A stretch of DNA of 27,809 bases, from positions 1-27,809 of IMG/VR virus record IMGVR_UViG_3300042392_001498. One strand, given 5' to 3'. Positions 1 through 6,458 of the stretch are shown in pieces. Source of the stretch: a virus. The position numbers were made by a program, and so were the translations under genes. A model generated the notes under the pieces. That model saw nothing but the letters and a program-made list of their open reading frames with translations, was not told the origin of the DNA and made no database searches. Within the stretch, counting starts at the first letter, position 1; each line of letters begins with the position of its first letter.

Positions 1-14
1 AGAAAAGGAATAAA

Positions 15-1136
15 ATGAATTCATTTAAGAAAATCTCAATTGCTACTGCTGCAGCCCTAGCAATCGTTGGACTTTCTGTAGCACCTTCTTCGGCAGCACC
101 ACTTGCCGTTACAGTTGCAACAGTAACTAACGCAACAACAAGCGCAGCCCCTGCAACAGTTGCAGTTCCATCTGCAAACCAGATCACATCTGGTACATCT
201 GTAGCACTTGCTGCAACAGCAGACACAGGAACAATCGTTTCTTTTGCTGCTTCATCAACAGTTAAGTTGGTAGCAGCGCTACATACAACAAACACACCAG
301 TGACAGTTGCTTCAGGAGTTTCAACTCTTTCAGTAACATCTGCAGGCGTAGCGGTTACAGTTTATGCATATACAACTACAACAGCAGTTGGTTCAGTAAC
401 CATTACAAATGGTGCTTACTCAACAATTGTATACCTTAAGGGAACAGCAGGCGCAGCATCTAATGTTGCAGTTTCAGTTCCTTCAGCAACAGCAGTTGGA
501 ACAATTCCAACAATCACAGTTTCAGCAACAGATGTTTTTGGAAACTTAATTGCAACAGGCGAGACCATTACTGCTACAGTAATTGGATCTACATTTGCTG
601 ACGGTTCATCTACAAAGACTCTAGTTACTACAACAACAGCAGAAGGTGCAGCAGATACAACTCTAGTAGTTGGATCAAAGACTGCAGCACTTGCTACAGC
701 AGTAGCAGGAACAGTTCAGGTTGTTGTTACAGGAGTTGCATCAGCAGCAACAGTAACTGGTCTTACAGCGCCTATCAAGGCTGCGACAGCATCATTTGTT
801 GTTTCAGATCTTAATGGTACTATTGCTTCACTAACTGCACAACTTGCAGCAGAAAAGGCTGGTCGTGCACTTGATGCACAGGCAGCAGCCAACGCTGCAG
901 CAACAGCAAAGGCATCAGCAGATGCAGCACTTGTAACAGTCAAGGCAGCACTTGCTAAGTCAGAGGCGGATGCAGTTACTGCAAAGGTAGCAGCAGATAA
1001 AGCACTTGCAGATGCAAAGGCTGCATCAACAGTAGCAGCAGATCTTGCTAAGGCTACATACAAAGCAGAATACAATGCACTTGCAACTAAGTGGAACAAG
1101 AAGTTCCCTAAGTTAAAGGTTGCACTAAAGAAATAA
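15..1136 (+). CDS. Secreted Ala/Thr/Val-rich Ig-like and coiled-coil protein
   Basis: 373 aa. The N-terminus is a clear Sec signal peptide: MNSFKK, a hydrophobic core, then a likely cut after SSAA near residue 28. Residues 30-250 are a Thr/Val/Ala beta-rich region; around 150-190 a stretch with VSATDVFGN resembles a bacterial Ig-like (Big_1) domain. Residues 265-350 form an Ala-rich heptad coiled coil, followed by a basic tail with WNKKFPKLK. The start follows an AAAGGAA Shine-Dalgarno at 5-10. This architecture suits an exported surface or cell-envelope protein and looks cell-like rather than virion-like; acquisition from the host is an inference. Exact function is not recognised. A strong terminator follows. 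Confidence 0.8.
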   Translation: MNSFKKISIATAAALAIVGLSVAPSSAAPLAVTVATVTNATTSAAPATVAVPSANQITSGTSVALAATADTGTIVSFAASSTVKLVAALHTTNTPVTVASGVSTLSVTSAGVAVTVYAYTTTTAVGSVTITNGAYSTIVYLKGTAGAASNVAVSVPSATAVGTIPTITVSATDVFGNLIATGETITATVIGSTFADGSSTKTLVTTTTAEGAADTTLVVGSKTAALATAVAGTVQVVVTGVASAATVTGLTAPIKAATASFVVSDLNGTIASLTAQLAAEKAGRALDAQAAANAAATAKASADAALVTVKAALAKSEADAVTAKVAADKALADAKAASTVAADLAKATYKAEYNALATKWNKKFPKLKVALKK

Positions 1137-1152
1137 CTTAAACCAACAACTA

Positions 1153-1184
1153 AGGGGGTTAGCCAAGCGCTAGCCCTCTTTTTT
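1153..1184 (+). terminator. Rho-independent terminator
   Basis: An 11-bp stem (1153-1163 with 1169-1179, two G-U pairs) has a 5-nt loop and runs into six T's at 1179-1184. It closes the transcript of the secreted Ala-rich protein. Confidence 0.85.
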
Positions 1185-1198
1185 GTTTAATAAAATGG

Positions 1199-1204
1199 TA
1201 TAAT
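1199..1204 (+). promoter_or_regulatory. Extended -10 promoter TGG-TATAAT with 5' hairpin
   Basis: A perfect TATAAT is preceded by TGG, which matches the extended -10 (TGN) form; no good -35 is seen because the terminator lies there. Transcription would start near 1211, exactly at the base of a perfect hairpin, ACAGAC-ATA-GTCTGT (1212-1226), which would cap the mRNA 5' end. It drives the PA14-domain gene. Confidence 0.75.
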
Positions 1205-1242
1205 CATCCTAACAGACATAGTCTGTCTAAGGGGGAAGAGGT

Positions 1243-3342
1243 ATTAAAAAATTATTAAGATTAGCACTGGTTTTATCCCTTGCTCTATTTCCCCTGCTTT
1301 TAATAATTGACAAAGCCCACGCAGCAGAAGGTTTGACTGCTCAGGTTTATAATGTGCTGGGACAGAATGCTGCCCCTTATATACCCCAAGGAGCCTCTCC
1401 AGTCGTCACTACTAATGTATCCAATATTAACTTTCAGTGGGGTCTTGGCAGCGTTTTAGGTGGACCATCAGAAGATGTTATTGTTCGTTTTACGGGATCG
1501 ATTAGAAGCGATTCTACTCAAGATATATCATTTTTAGCAACAGCAGATGATGGTACAAGGCTATATATTGATGGAGTCTTAGTGGCAGATGACTGGGTAG
1601 ACAAAGGTGGTGGAGGAACTACAACTGCCCCAATAGCCTTTACAGCAGGAGTACCTAAAACCATAGAATTAATGTACTATGAAAATGGCGGGGGAGCAAA
1701 TGTAAAACTTTACTGGAATCAATCTGGATCTATGGAAATTATTCCAGCAGAAGCCTTTACATCTCAAGCAGCACCAGTAGTAAAAACAATAGGACCTCCA
1801 AGAAATTTAACTATATCTAGCAATGAGACATCAACAGTATTGGTCTGGGAAGCACCAGACACTGGAAACACTCAACCAGAAAGATATGCAATTAGTTTTA
1901 ATTGTACTGGATGTAATGGTTGGGGAATTGCTACTGGAAATGTTGGCGGACCAAACTCTTTAAATACAACAATTACAATTGACCATTCCTTGCTAGATGG
2001 TCTTATGCCAGCAGGAACAGTATGGTCATTTCATATTAGATCAGATAATGATACCTTCTCCCTTTACTCTACAAATTCAAATGTTGTTACTGGTTCTACA
2101 TATATAGCACCTGCTCCAGAGCCTTCCCCTACTCCGACTCCTAGTCCCTCTGAAACAGCAACCGTAACAACACCAACACCTGAAACATCAACTGTTACAA
2201 CGCCTACACCTGAAACAACAACAGTCACAACCCCTAGCGAAACAACAACTGTAACAACACCAGCGGTTCCAACAGGACCAGTTACAGTAGCACCTACTGG
2301 ACCAACTGAAGCAGAAATTGCAGCACAAGTTGCAGCCCAAGCAGCAGCACAACAAGCAGAAGCAGCAAGAATACAAGCAGAAACAGCAGCATTAATTGCA
2401 CAGCAAGCAGCAGCAGCACGAGCAGAAGCAGAAAGAATTGCAGCACTTCAAGCAGCGCAAGAAGCAGAAAGAATTAAGGCAGAAGCAGAAGCAAAGGCAG
2501 AGGCTGAACGCATAGAGGCGGAGATTGAGGCAGCAAGAATTCAAGCAGAGATAGAGGCCAAGGCAGAAGAAGATCGCATCGCAGCAGAAATTAAAGCAGC
2601 AGAAGAAAAAGCAGAAGCAGAGGCTAAGGCAGAGGCTGATCGTATAGAAGCAGAGCGTATTGCAGAAGAAGAAAGAGCGATTGCCGAAGCAGAAGCAGAG
2701 GCTGAGCGTATAGCAGCAGAAGAAAAAGCAATTGCAGAAGCAAAGAAAGAAGCAGAGGCTAAAGCACTTGCAGAAGAAGAAAAAATTGCAGAAGAGTTAG
2801 AGGCAATTAAAGAAGAAGAAGAAAAGGCTGTTGAAGAGATAAAGAAGGCCGTAGAGTCTGGAGAAGAATTAACTGAAGAGCAAAAGGATGTTGTAGTAGC
2901 GGCATTAATAGAAAACTTGGCTCCAGGAGAATCAGTTTCAGTGGCAGAAGTTTTAGCAGCGGGAGTTGAACTTAAAGACTTACCACCAGATACACCAATT
3001 GAAGTTAGAACATCAGAGTCTGGAGAAGTCCTAGTTATTACTGCTGAGGTGGCAGCAAACATTGAACTAGTTACAGATCCAGGAGCATTAGTAGAGGCAA
3101 TATTTACAGATCCACAGGCAGCACTTGCTGCTATTGGAAGTATAGGTGCTGACATGACAGATGAAGAAAGAACAGAAGCAACCGAAATGGTTGTAGCAAC
3201 AGTTGTCGCAACAGGTGCAGCATTAAATGCTGTAGGTGCTGCAGCAGGAACTACTGGAGGATCCGCAGGAAGTAATTCTGGAGGATCAGGTGGTGGAGGA
3301 GCCTCTGGCGATTCCAAGGGAATAAGGAGAAGAAGACCATGA
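1243..3342 (+). CDS. Secreted PA14-FN3-coiled-coil surface protein, ATT start
   Basis: 699 aa if translation begins at ATT 1243. No ATG, GTG or TTG lies in frame between the stop at 1228 and the signal-peptide region. An ATT start gives MKKLLRLAL, a long Leu/Ile core and a signal-peptidase site AHA-AEG, preceded by an AAGGGGG Shine-Dalgarno 7 nt upstream. Residues about 33-175 resemble a PA14 domain (DDGTRLYIDGVLVADDW, LMYYENGGG, VKLYWNQ). About 180-285 look like a fibronectin type III domain. Then come a Pro/Thr linker with TTVTTPTPET-type repeats (290-345), a long Ala/Glu coiled coil (345-545), an acidic globular part, a Gly/Ser region and an RRRRP end. PA14 domains often bind carbohydrate; a cell-surface adhesin or stalk is plausible. 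The stop overlaps the next gene by ATGA. Confidence 0.8.
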   Translation: MKKLLRLALVLSLALFPLLLIIDKAHAAEGLTAQVYNVLGQNAAPYIPQGASPVVTTNVSNINFQWGLGSVLGGPSEDVIVRFTGSIRSDSTQDISFLATADDGTRLYIDGVLVADDWVDKGGGGTTTAPIAFTAGVPKTIELMYYENGGGANVKLYWNQSGSMEIIPAEAFTSQAAPVVKTIGPPRNLTISSNETSTVLVWEAPDTGNTQPERYAISFNCTGCNGWGIATGNVGGPNSLNTTITIDHSLLDGLMPAGTVWSFHIRSDNDTFSLYSTNSNVVTGSTYIAPAPEPSPTPTPSPSETATVTTPTPETSTVTTPTPETTTVTTPSETTTVTTPAVPTGPVTVAPTGPTEAEIAAQVAAQAAAQQAEAARIQAETAALIAQQAAAARAEAERIAALQAAQEAERIKAEAEAKAEAERIEAEIEAARIQAEIEAKAEEDRIAAEIKAAEEKAEAEAKAEADRIEAERIAEEERAIAEAEAEAERIAAEEKAIAEAKKEAEAKALAEEEKIAEELEAIKEEEEKAVEEIKKAVESGEELTEEQKDVVVAALIENLAPGESVSVAEVLAAGVELKDLPPDTPIEVRTSESGEVLVITAEVAANIELVTDPGALVEAIFTDPQAALAAIGSIGADMTDEERTEATEMVVATVVATGAALNAVGAAAGTTGGSAGSNSGGSGGGGASGDSKGIRRRRP

Positions 3343-3518
3343 TAAAGAAAATAATCAAAGATATGATAGATCAACTTTGGACACTTCTAGGTATGTTTAT
3401 TGCCTGGGTAGTCCTAGATGGTTCTGCAAAAACAGTAGTAGGATATGCAATTGTTTGTACATTAATTGCGTGGGGAATTACCTACCCAATTAGAAATAAG
3501 GAATGGGATGATGAATAA
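3339..3518 (+). CDS. Small membrane protein (59 aa)
   Basis: The start overlaps the previous stop (ATGA) and the stop overlaps the next start (TAATG), so it is probably translationally coupled. A basic amphipathic N-terminus (MIKKIIKDMI) is followed by two hydrophobic segments, about residues 13-28 and 32-50, and an acidic C-terminus NKEWDDE. Size and neighbours (another small membrane protein directly after) would fit a holin or spanin-like role, but no family is recognised. Confidence 0.75.
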   Translation: MIKKIIKDMIDQLWTLLGMFIAWVVLDGSAKTVVGYAIVCTLIAWGITYPIRNKEWDDE

Positions 3519-3802
3519 TGGCAAATAAAAAAATAGTAGAACCCCCAAAAAAAGAGCACCCACAAAAAGCAATAACAAATATTCTAATGAGAATTCTTGC
3601 GGTATTTGCAGCATCAGGACTATCAGTTCTAGGAGCAGGAGCAGTAGTAGGAATTGATACTATGCAGGCAGTATTCTTAGCAGGACTATTAGGCGTAGCA
3701 ACAGTCGTTGAAAGGCTGGCTAGGGCTTTTTTGGACGATGGAAAACTCACATTGGCAGAGATCAATGATGCGTTTAAAACGGTAGATAAAAAGGCTAATT
3801 AG
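3518..3802 (+). CDS. Small two-TM membrane protein, holin-like
   Basis: 94 aa. A Lys/Pro-rich cytoplasmic N-terminus (to about residue 18) is followed by two hydrophobic helices, roughly residues 25-46 and 49-64, then a charged C-terminal tail. Length, two-helix topology and the charged end are typical of class II holins, yet the CHAP endolysin sits 4 kb away, so this is suggestive only. It is coupled to the 59-aa gene upstream by TAATG and is followed by the terminator/promoter element at 3819-3877. Confidence 0.75.
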   Translation: MANKKIVEPPKKEHPQKAITNILMRILAVFAASGLSVLGAGAVVGIDTMQAVFLAGLLGVATVVERLARAFLDDGKLTLAEINDAFKTVDKKAN

Positions 3803-3818
3803 TCATTATTGACGGTAG

Positions 3819-3848
3819 TTGACAGCCCTCTCTGGGCAATGGTATACT
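3819..3848 (+). promoter_or_regulatory. Promoter TTGACA-18-TATACT for the Ntn hydrolase gene
   Basis: TTGACA at 3819-3824, an 18-nt spacer, and TATACT at 3843-3848 preceded by TGG. The start site would be near 3855. The leader then carries GGAGAGG (3865-3871), which is both the Shine-Dalgarno for ATG 3881 and the right arm of the hairpin. Confidence 0.75.
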
Positions 3849-3877
3849 TAAGTATCACCTATCTGGAGAGGGCTTTT
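3824..3877 (+). terminator. Long-loop terminator containing a promoter
   Basis: A perfect 9-bp inverted repeat, AGCCCTCTC (3824-3832) and GAGAGGGCT (3866-3874), can extend inward by G-U pairs to about 13 bp and is followed by TTTT. Transcripts from the upstream membrane genes could stop here. The -10 box of the next gene lies in the loop, so transcripts begun there lack the left arm and cannot form the hairpin. Confidence 0.55.
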
Positions 3878-3880
3878 GCC

Positions 3881-4405
3881 ATGACTTGTATTGCTGTAGT
3901 AAAACATGAAGATAAAATCTACATGGCTGGAGATCGTGGAGCATCAGATGATGGTACTATTCTAGCACTCGCTGCCCCAAAAGTTTGGAAGATAGGTCCA
4001 TACTTAATTGGATATGCAGGAGCAATGGACGGAGAAAGAATCCGCTATAACTTTAAGCCAACACCACCAAACATTAAAGACACAGATAAGTTTATGCAAA
4101 CAAGGTTTGTCAAAGAACTGCGTGAATTTTACAATGAGTTTTGGGTTGATACATCTAAAGATGGAGATCTTGGTTTGATAATTGCTGTTCGTGGAGAAAT
4201 CTATGAGCATAGTTCTGCAGATATGTCTTTATCTAAATACACACTTCCATACCTTGCAATGGGTTCTGGAGCAGAGTATGCTTATGGAGTTTTATATGCA
4301 ACAGATAAGCAAAAAAATGCCAGAAACAGAGTAATGCAAGCAGTAAATGCTGCAATAAGATTTAACCCATCTTGTATGGGTCCAGTTGACATCGTTAGTC
4401 TTTAA
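3881..4405 (+). CDS. Proteasome beta / HslV-like Ntn hydrolase
   Basis: 174 aa. I choose ATG 3881 because it follows GGAGAGG by 9 nt and places a threonine at position 2, so removal of Met exposes Thr as the N-terminal nucleophile of this family. Other hallmarks: AGDRGASDD (Asp18, the equivalent of proteasome Asp17), a lysine at 34 or 37 (KVWKIG), and the late GSGAEYAYG segment that matches the GSG motif of HslV and beta subunits. HslV is also about 175 aa. No HslU, ATPase or alpha subunit is visible, so it either acts alone or with host partners. A longer in-frame ORF from 3809 was rejected because it runs through the promoter. Confidence 0.85.
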   Translation: MTCIAVVKHEDKIYMAGDRGASDDGTILALAAPKVWKIGPYLIGYAGAMDGERIRYNFKPTPPNIKDTDKFMQTRFVKELREFYNEFWVDTSKDGDLGLIIAVRGEIYEHSSADMSLSKYTLPYLAMGSGAEYAYGVLYATDKQKNARNRVMQAVNAAIRFNPSCMGPVDIVSL

Positions 4406-4414
4406 AGGTATACT
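4386..4414 (+). promoter_or_regulatory. Consensus promoter TTGACA-17-TATACT, leaderless
   Basis: TTGACA (4386-4391), a 17-nt spacer ending CTTTAAAGG, and TATACT (4409-4414). The ATG at 4421 lies 6 nt after the -10, so the start codon is about +1. The promoter sits inside the 3' end of the Ntn hydrolase gene. Confidence 0.85.
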
Positions 4415-4420
4415 TATTAT

Positions 4421-4624
4421 ATGAATCATTCACACGATGACTTGTCGCCTGAAGAGCAAGAGTTTGGTATCTGGCTTGAAAACGGTATTGAAAGAGGTTG
4501 GGTTACACCACCATACTGCAATACACATGATGGCGGATATGAATATATGAGTGAAGAAGAAAGTGAAGAGTGGGACCAAGGTGGGGACCCATGTTGTCAT
4601 GTCATCAGATTGATGATATCTTAA
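4421..4624 (+). CDS. Small acidic Cys/His-containing protein
   Basis: 67 aa, read from a leaderless transcript (see promoter at 4386-4414). It is acidic with a Glu-rich stretch (SEEESEEWDQ), and has PPYCNTHDGG and DPCCHV, giving three Cys and several His that could bind metal. Not recognised beyond resembling small conserved phage proteins. The protease gene follows 17 nt later, so the two are probably co-transcribed. Confidence 0.7.
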   Translation: MNHSHDDLSPEEQEFGIWLENGIERGWVTPPYCNTHDGGYEYMSEEESEEWDQGGDPCCHVIRLMIS

Positions 4625-4641
4625 ACAAGAAAAGGAACACA

Positions 4642-5535
4642 ATGAAAAAAGTACTACTATCAATTTTAGCAGCAACACTTATGCTAACAATAACACAGCC
4701 AGCACAAGCACAAGATGAAAAAGTTTTAGCAATTATTGATTCTGCTATTAACTCAAACAATTTTCCATCAATTATTCATGAGGTTTGCTTTACAACAGTA
4801 AAGTCAGCAAATCCTGCTGTAGACATGTCTTGTCCTAATAAAGAACTATTTATGGAAGGAAAAGGCTCAGCCTCTGCCACATGGCCACTAAAAAAGAACA
4901 GCAAAGACTTTGATCTTAATAATGCAACCTTCCATGGAGATACAATGGTTAAGGCTGCACTTACAGTTAATCCAAATCTTAAAATTGTTTTTATTAGGTT
5001 TAATGATGTAACAAGTCTCGGCAATTCACGAGGAGATGCTAAGGCTCTTGCTCTTGCAATTGACTGGGTATCAAAGAATGCATCAAAGTATAGTATTGAT
5101 GCGCTCTCAATTAGTCAATCTTCAGTGAGTGCAGGAAATCTTTCACAATGCTCAGCAGACACAGTTACTATTAATGCTGTGGCATCTTTAAATACAAACA
5201 ATATTCCAGTATTTGTTGCAACAGGAAATGATCGACGACGAGATGTTGTAGGATTTCCTGCTTGCGTAAGCGGAGCAATTGGAGTTGGAGCACTTGGGAA
5301 TGAAACTCAACTAGAGGCAGCAACAAATACAGGTCCTGGACTTGATATGGTAGCACCTGGAAAAGTAAGCATTACTAAGTATAATGGATCACCAACAAAT
5401 ACTGCTGGAAGTTCTGTGGCAACTGTAGTATCAGCAGCATCTTATGTAAATAGAAATACATTTAGTAAATTCAGTGACTACCTAACATCTCTTACAAAGA
5501 TTTTAATTGGTACTTCATCATATATTCGTAACTAA
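4642..5535 (+). CDS. Secreted subtilisin-like (S8) serine protease
   Basis: 297 aa from ATG 4642, chosen because AAAGGAA lies just upstream and this start gives a signal peptide (MKKVLL, hydrophobic core, AQA-QD cut near residue 23). An in-frame start at 4570 would bury the signal peptide. The catalytic triad of peptidase family S8 is visible in order: Asp33 (AIIDSAI), His98 (FHGD) and Ser258 (AGSSVAT, equivalent of GTSMA), with Asn196 (ATGND) as the oxyanion residue. It has no propeptide I9 domain and is compact. An exported protease could process surface proteins or act on host or competitor envelopes; target unknown. Confidence 0.88.
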   Translation: MKKVLLSILAATLMLTITQPAQAQDEKVLAIIDSAINSNNFPSIIHEVCFTTVKSANPAVDMSCPNKELFMEGKGSASATWPLKKNSKDFDLNNATFHGDTMVKAALTVNPNLKIVFIRFNDVTSLGNSRGDAKALALAIDWVSKNASKYSIDALSISQSSVSAGNLSQCSADTVTINAVASLNTNNIPVFVATGNDRRRDVVGFPACVSGAIGVGALGNETQLEAATNTGPGLDMVAPGKVSITKYNGSPTNTAGSSVATVVSAASYVNRNTFSKFSDYLTSLTKILIGTSSYIRN

Positions 5536-5570
5536 TAAATAGTCCTGGGTATGACTAAAACTGCCTACTT

Positions 5571-5643
5571 TGCCCTATAACTCAGTTGGTAGAGTGCCGA
5601 ACTGTTAATTCGGATGTCCCTGGATCGAGGCCAGGTGGGGCAG
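5571..5643 (+). tRNA. tRNA-Asn (GTT)
   Basis: Cloverleaf: acceptor TGCCCTA / TGGGGCA, D arm, anticodon stem CCGAA-TTCGG with loop CTGTTAA (anticodon GTT), T stem CCTGG/CCAGG with loop ATCGAGG, discriminator G. CCA is not encoded. The T loop begins with A instead of the usual T. Confidence 0.93.
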
Positions 5644-5653
5644 CGATCTAGTG

Positions 5654-5659
5654 TATAAT
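5654..5659 (+). promoter_or_regulatory. -10 box TATAAT after the tRNA
   Basis: Perfect TATAAT 11 nt past the tRNA, no clear -35. It would start a leader of about 30 nt that carries AAAGGAG (5682-5688) before GTG 5696. Confidence 0.6.
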
Positions 5660-5695
5660 GATTACATCAAAGTAAAACAACAAAGGAGATAGACA

Positions 5696-6361
5696 GTGTT
5701 AAATTCAAATATGCCAACACCAAGGCCTTATAAAGAACATAAGTTTTTTGAAAGATATCTAGACAATGATTTAGAAGAGTTGTCAAAATTTTTAGAAAAA
5801 AAGTATGCGTTGATTGAAAATGCGACCTTGCCTGGCGTAACCTCAATGGAAAAAGATAAGGGAATTTTCTTAGAGTCTGGAAGTCTATCAACGGTTAAAT
5901 GGAAAGAATATAATGTGTTTCAGTTTTACCATGCATCTTTACACAAACTACACAAAGCAATATCCGACACGGTTAAAGAAGCATGTGAGTACTATGAAGT
6001 AGATTTTGACAAACAAGACTACTATATCCAAGGCTGGTTTAACATTAATAGAGCAGAAGTAGGAAAGTTAGATTACCACGATCACGGAACTCCAGGCGCT
6101 CCAAACTTTCATGGCTACTATTGTGTAAATGCAGAACCATCAATAACTCATTACAAACTATTTAATGATCCTTCACGAATTGTTGACAATGTAAATAAAA
6201 ACAACAGACTGGTAGTTTCAGAAGTAGGACATCCACATGCTATGGGCGATTGGGATTGGTCTGGACCAAGAATTACTATTGCGTATGATGTTCAGCCTTT
6301 AGAGGTGTTGATTTCTGCAGGAAATACTATACCAGAACAGCACTGGTTTCCATTACTATAG
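5696..6361 (+). CDS. Putative 2OG-Fe(II) oxygenase
   Basis: 221 aa from GTG 5696, set by the AAAGGAG Shine-Dalgarno 7 nt upstream; a second possible start is the ATG six codons in. The C-terminal half has the pattern of small phage 2-oxoglutarate/iron oxygenases: YHDHG (His128, His130) as proximal iron ligands, GYYCVN as the following strand, VGHPHAMG (His179/His181) as the distal histidine and PRITIAYDV (Arg192) as the 2OG-binding arginine. The HxH rather than HxD pattern resembles the 2OG-FeII_Oxy_5 type common in phages. It differs from the four P4H-like oxygenases elsewhere in the window. It is followed closely by a carbamoyltransferase; shared work on one hydroxylated substrate is inference. 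Confidence 0.65.
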   Translation: MLNSNMPTPRPYKEHKFFERYLDNDLEELSKFLEKKYALIENATLPGVTSMEKDKGIFLESGSLSTVKWKEYNVFQFYHASLHKLHKAISDTVKEACEYYEVDFDKQDYYIQGWFNINRAEVGKLDYHDHGTPGAPNFHGYYCVNAEPSITHYKLFNDPSRIVDNVNKNNRLVVSEVGHPHAMGDWDWSGPRITIAYDVQPLEVLISAGNTIPEQHWFPLL

Positions 6362-6362
6362 T

Positions 6363-6449
6363 ATGAAAATAATAATAAAAAAAATTAAAGCATATTTTTT
6401 ATTGAGGAAGATAAGAAAAAATGGCAATCAGGATAGGTATATATACTAA
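6363..6449 (+). CDS. Possible 28-aa basic peptide
   Basis: A short ORF fills the gap between two genes: MKIIIKKIKAYFLL followed by basic residues, stop at 6447-6449. It is Lys/Ile/Arg-rich with a short hydrophobic part. There is no clear Shine-Dalgarno, and its last codons overlap TATACT (6442-6447). It may be real or may be spacer. Confidence 0.35.
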   Translation: MKIIIKKIKAYFLLRKIRKNGNQDRYIY

Positions 6450-6458
6450 GGATAAAAT

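Noticed and set aside
716-1099. A 127-codon minus-strand frame inside the first gene
   Set aside because: Antisense of an Ala-rich coding repeat, no promoter or ribosome site.
2140-2270. Direct repeats of the (P)ETTTVTTPTP type as a DNA repeat or CRISPR-like array
   Set aside because: They are in-frame codon repeats of a Pro/Thr linker.
2541-3374. A 277-codon open frame on the minus strand
   Set aside because: It mirrors the Ala/Glu-rich coiled coil of the + strand gene; its Ser/Ala-rich translation is what the antisense of GCA/GAA repeats gives.
4570-4641. Longer start for the S8 protease
   Set aside because: It would place 24 residues before a textbook signal peptide and overlap the microprotein gene; ATG 4642 has its own AAAGGAA.
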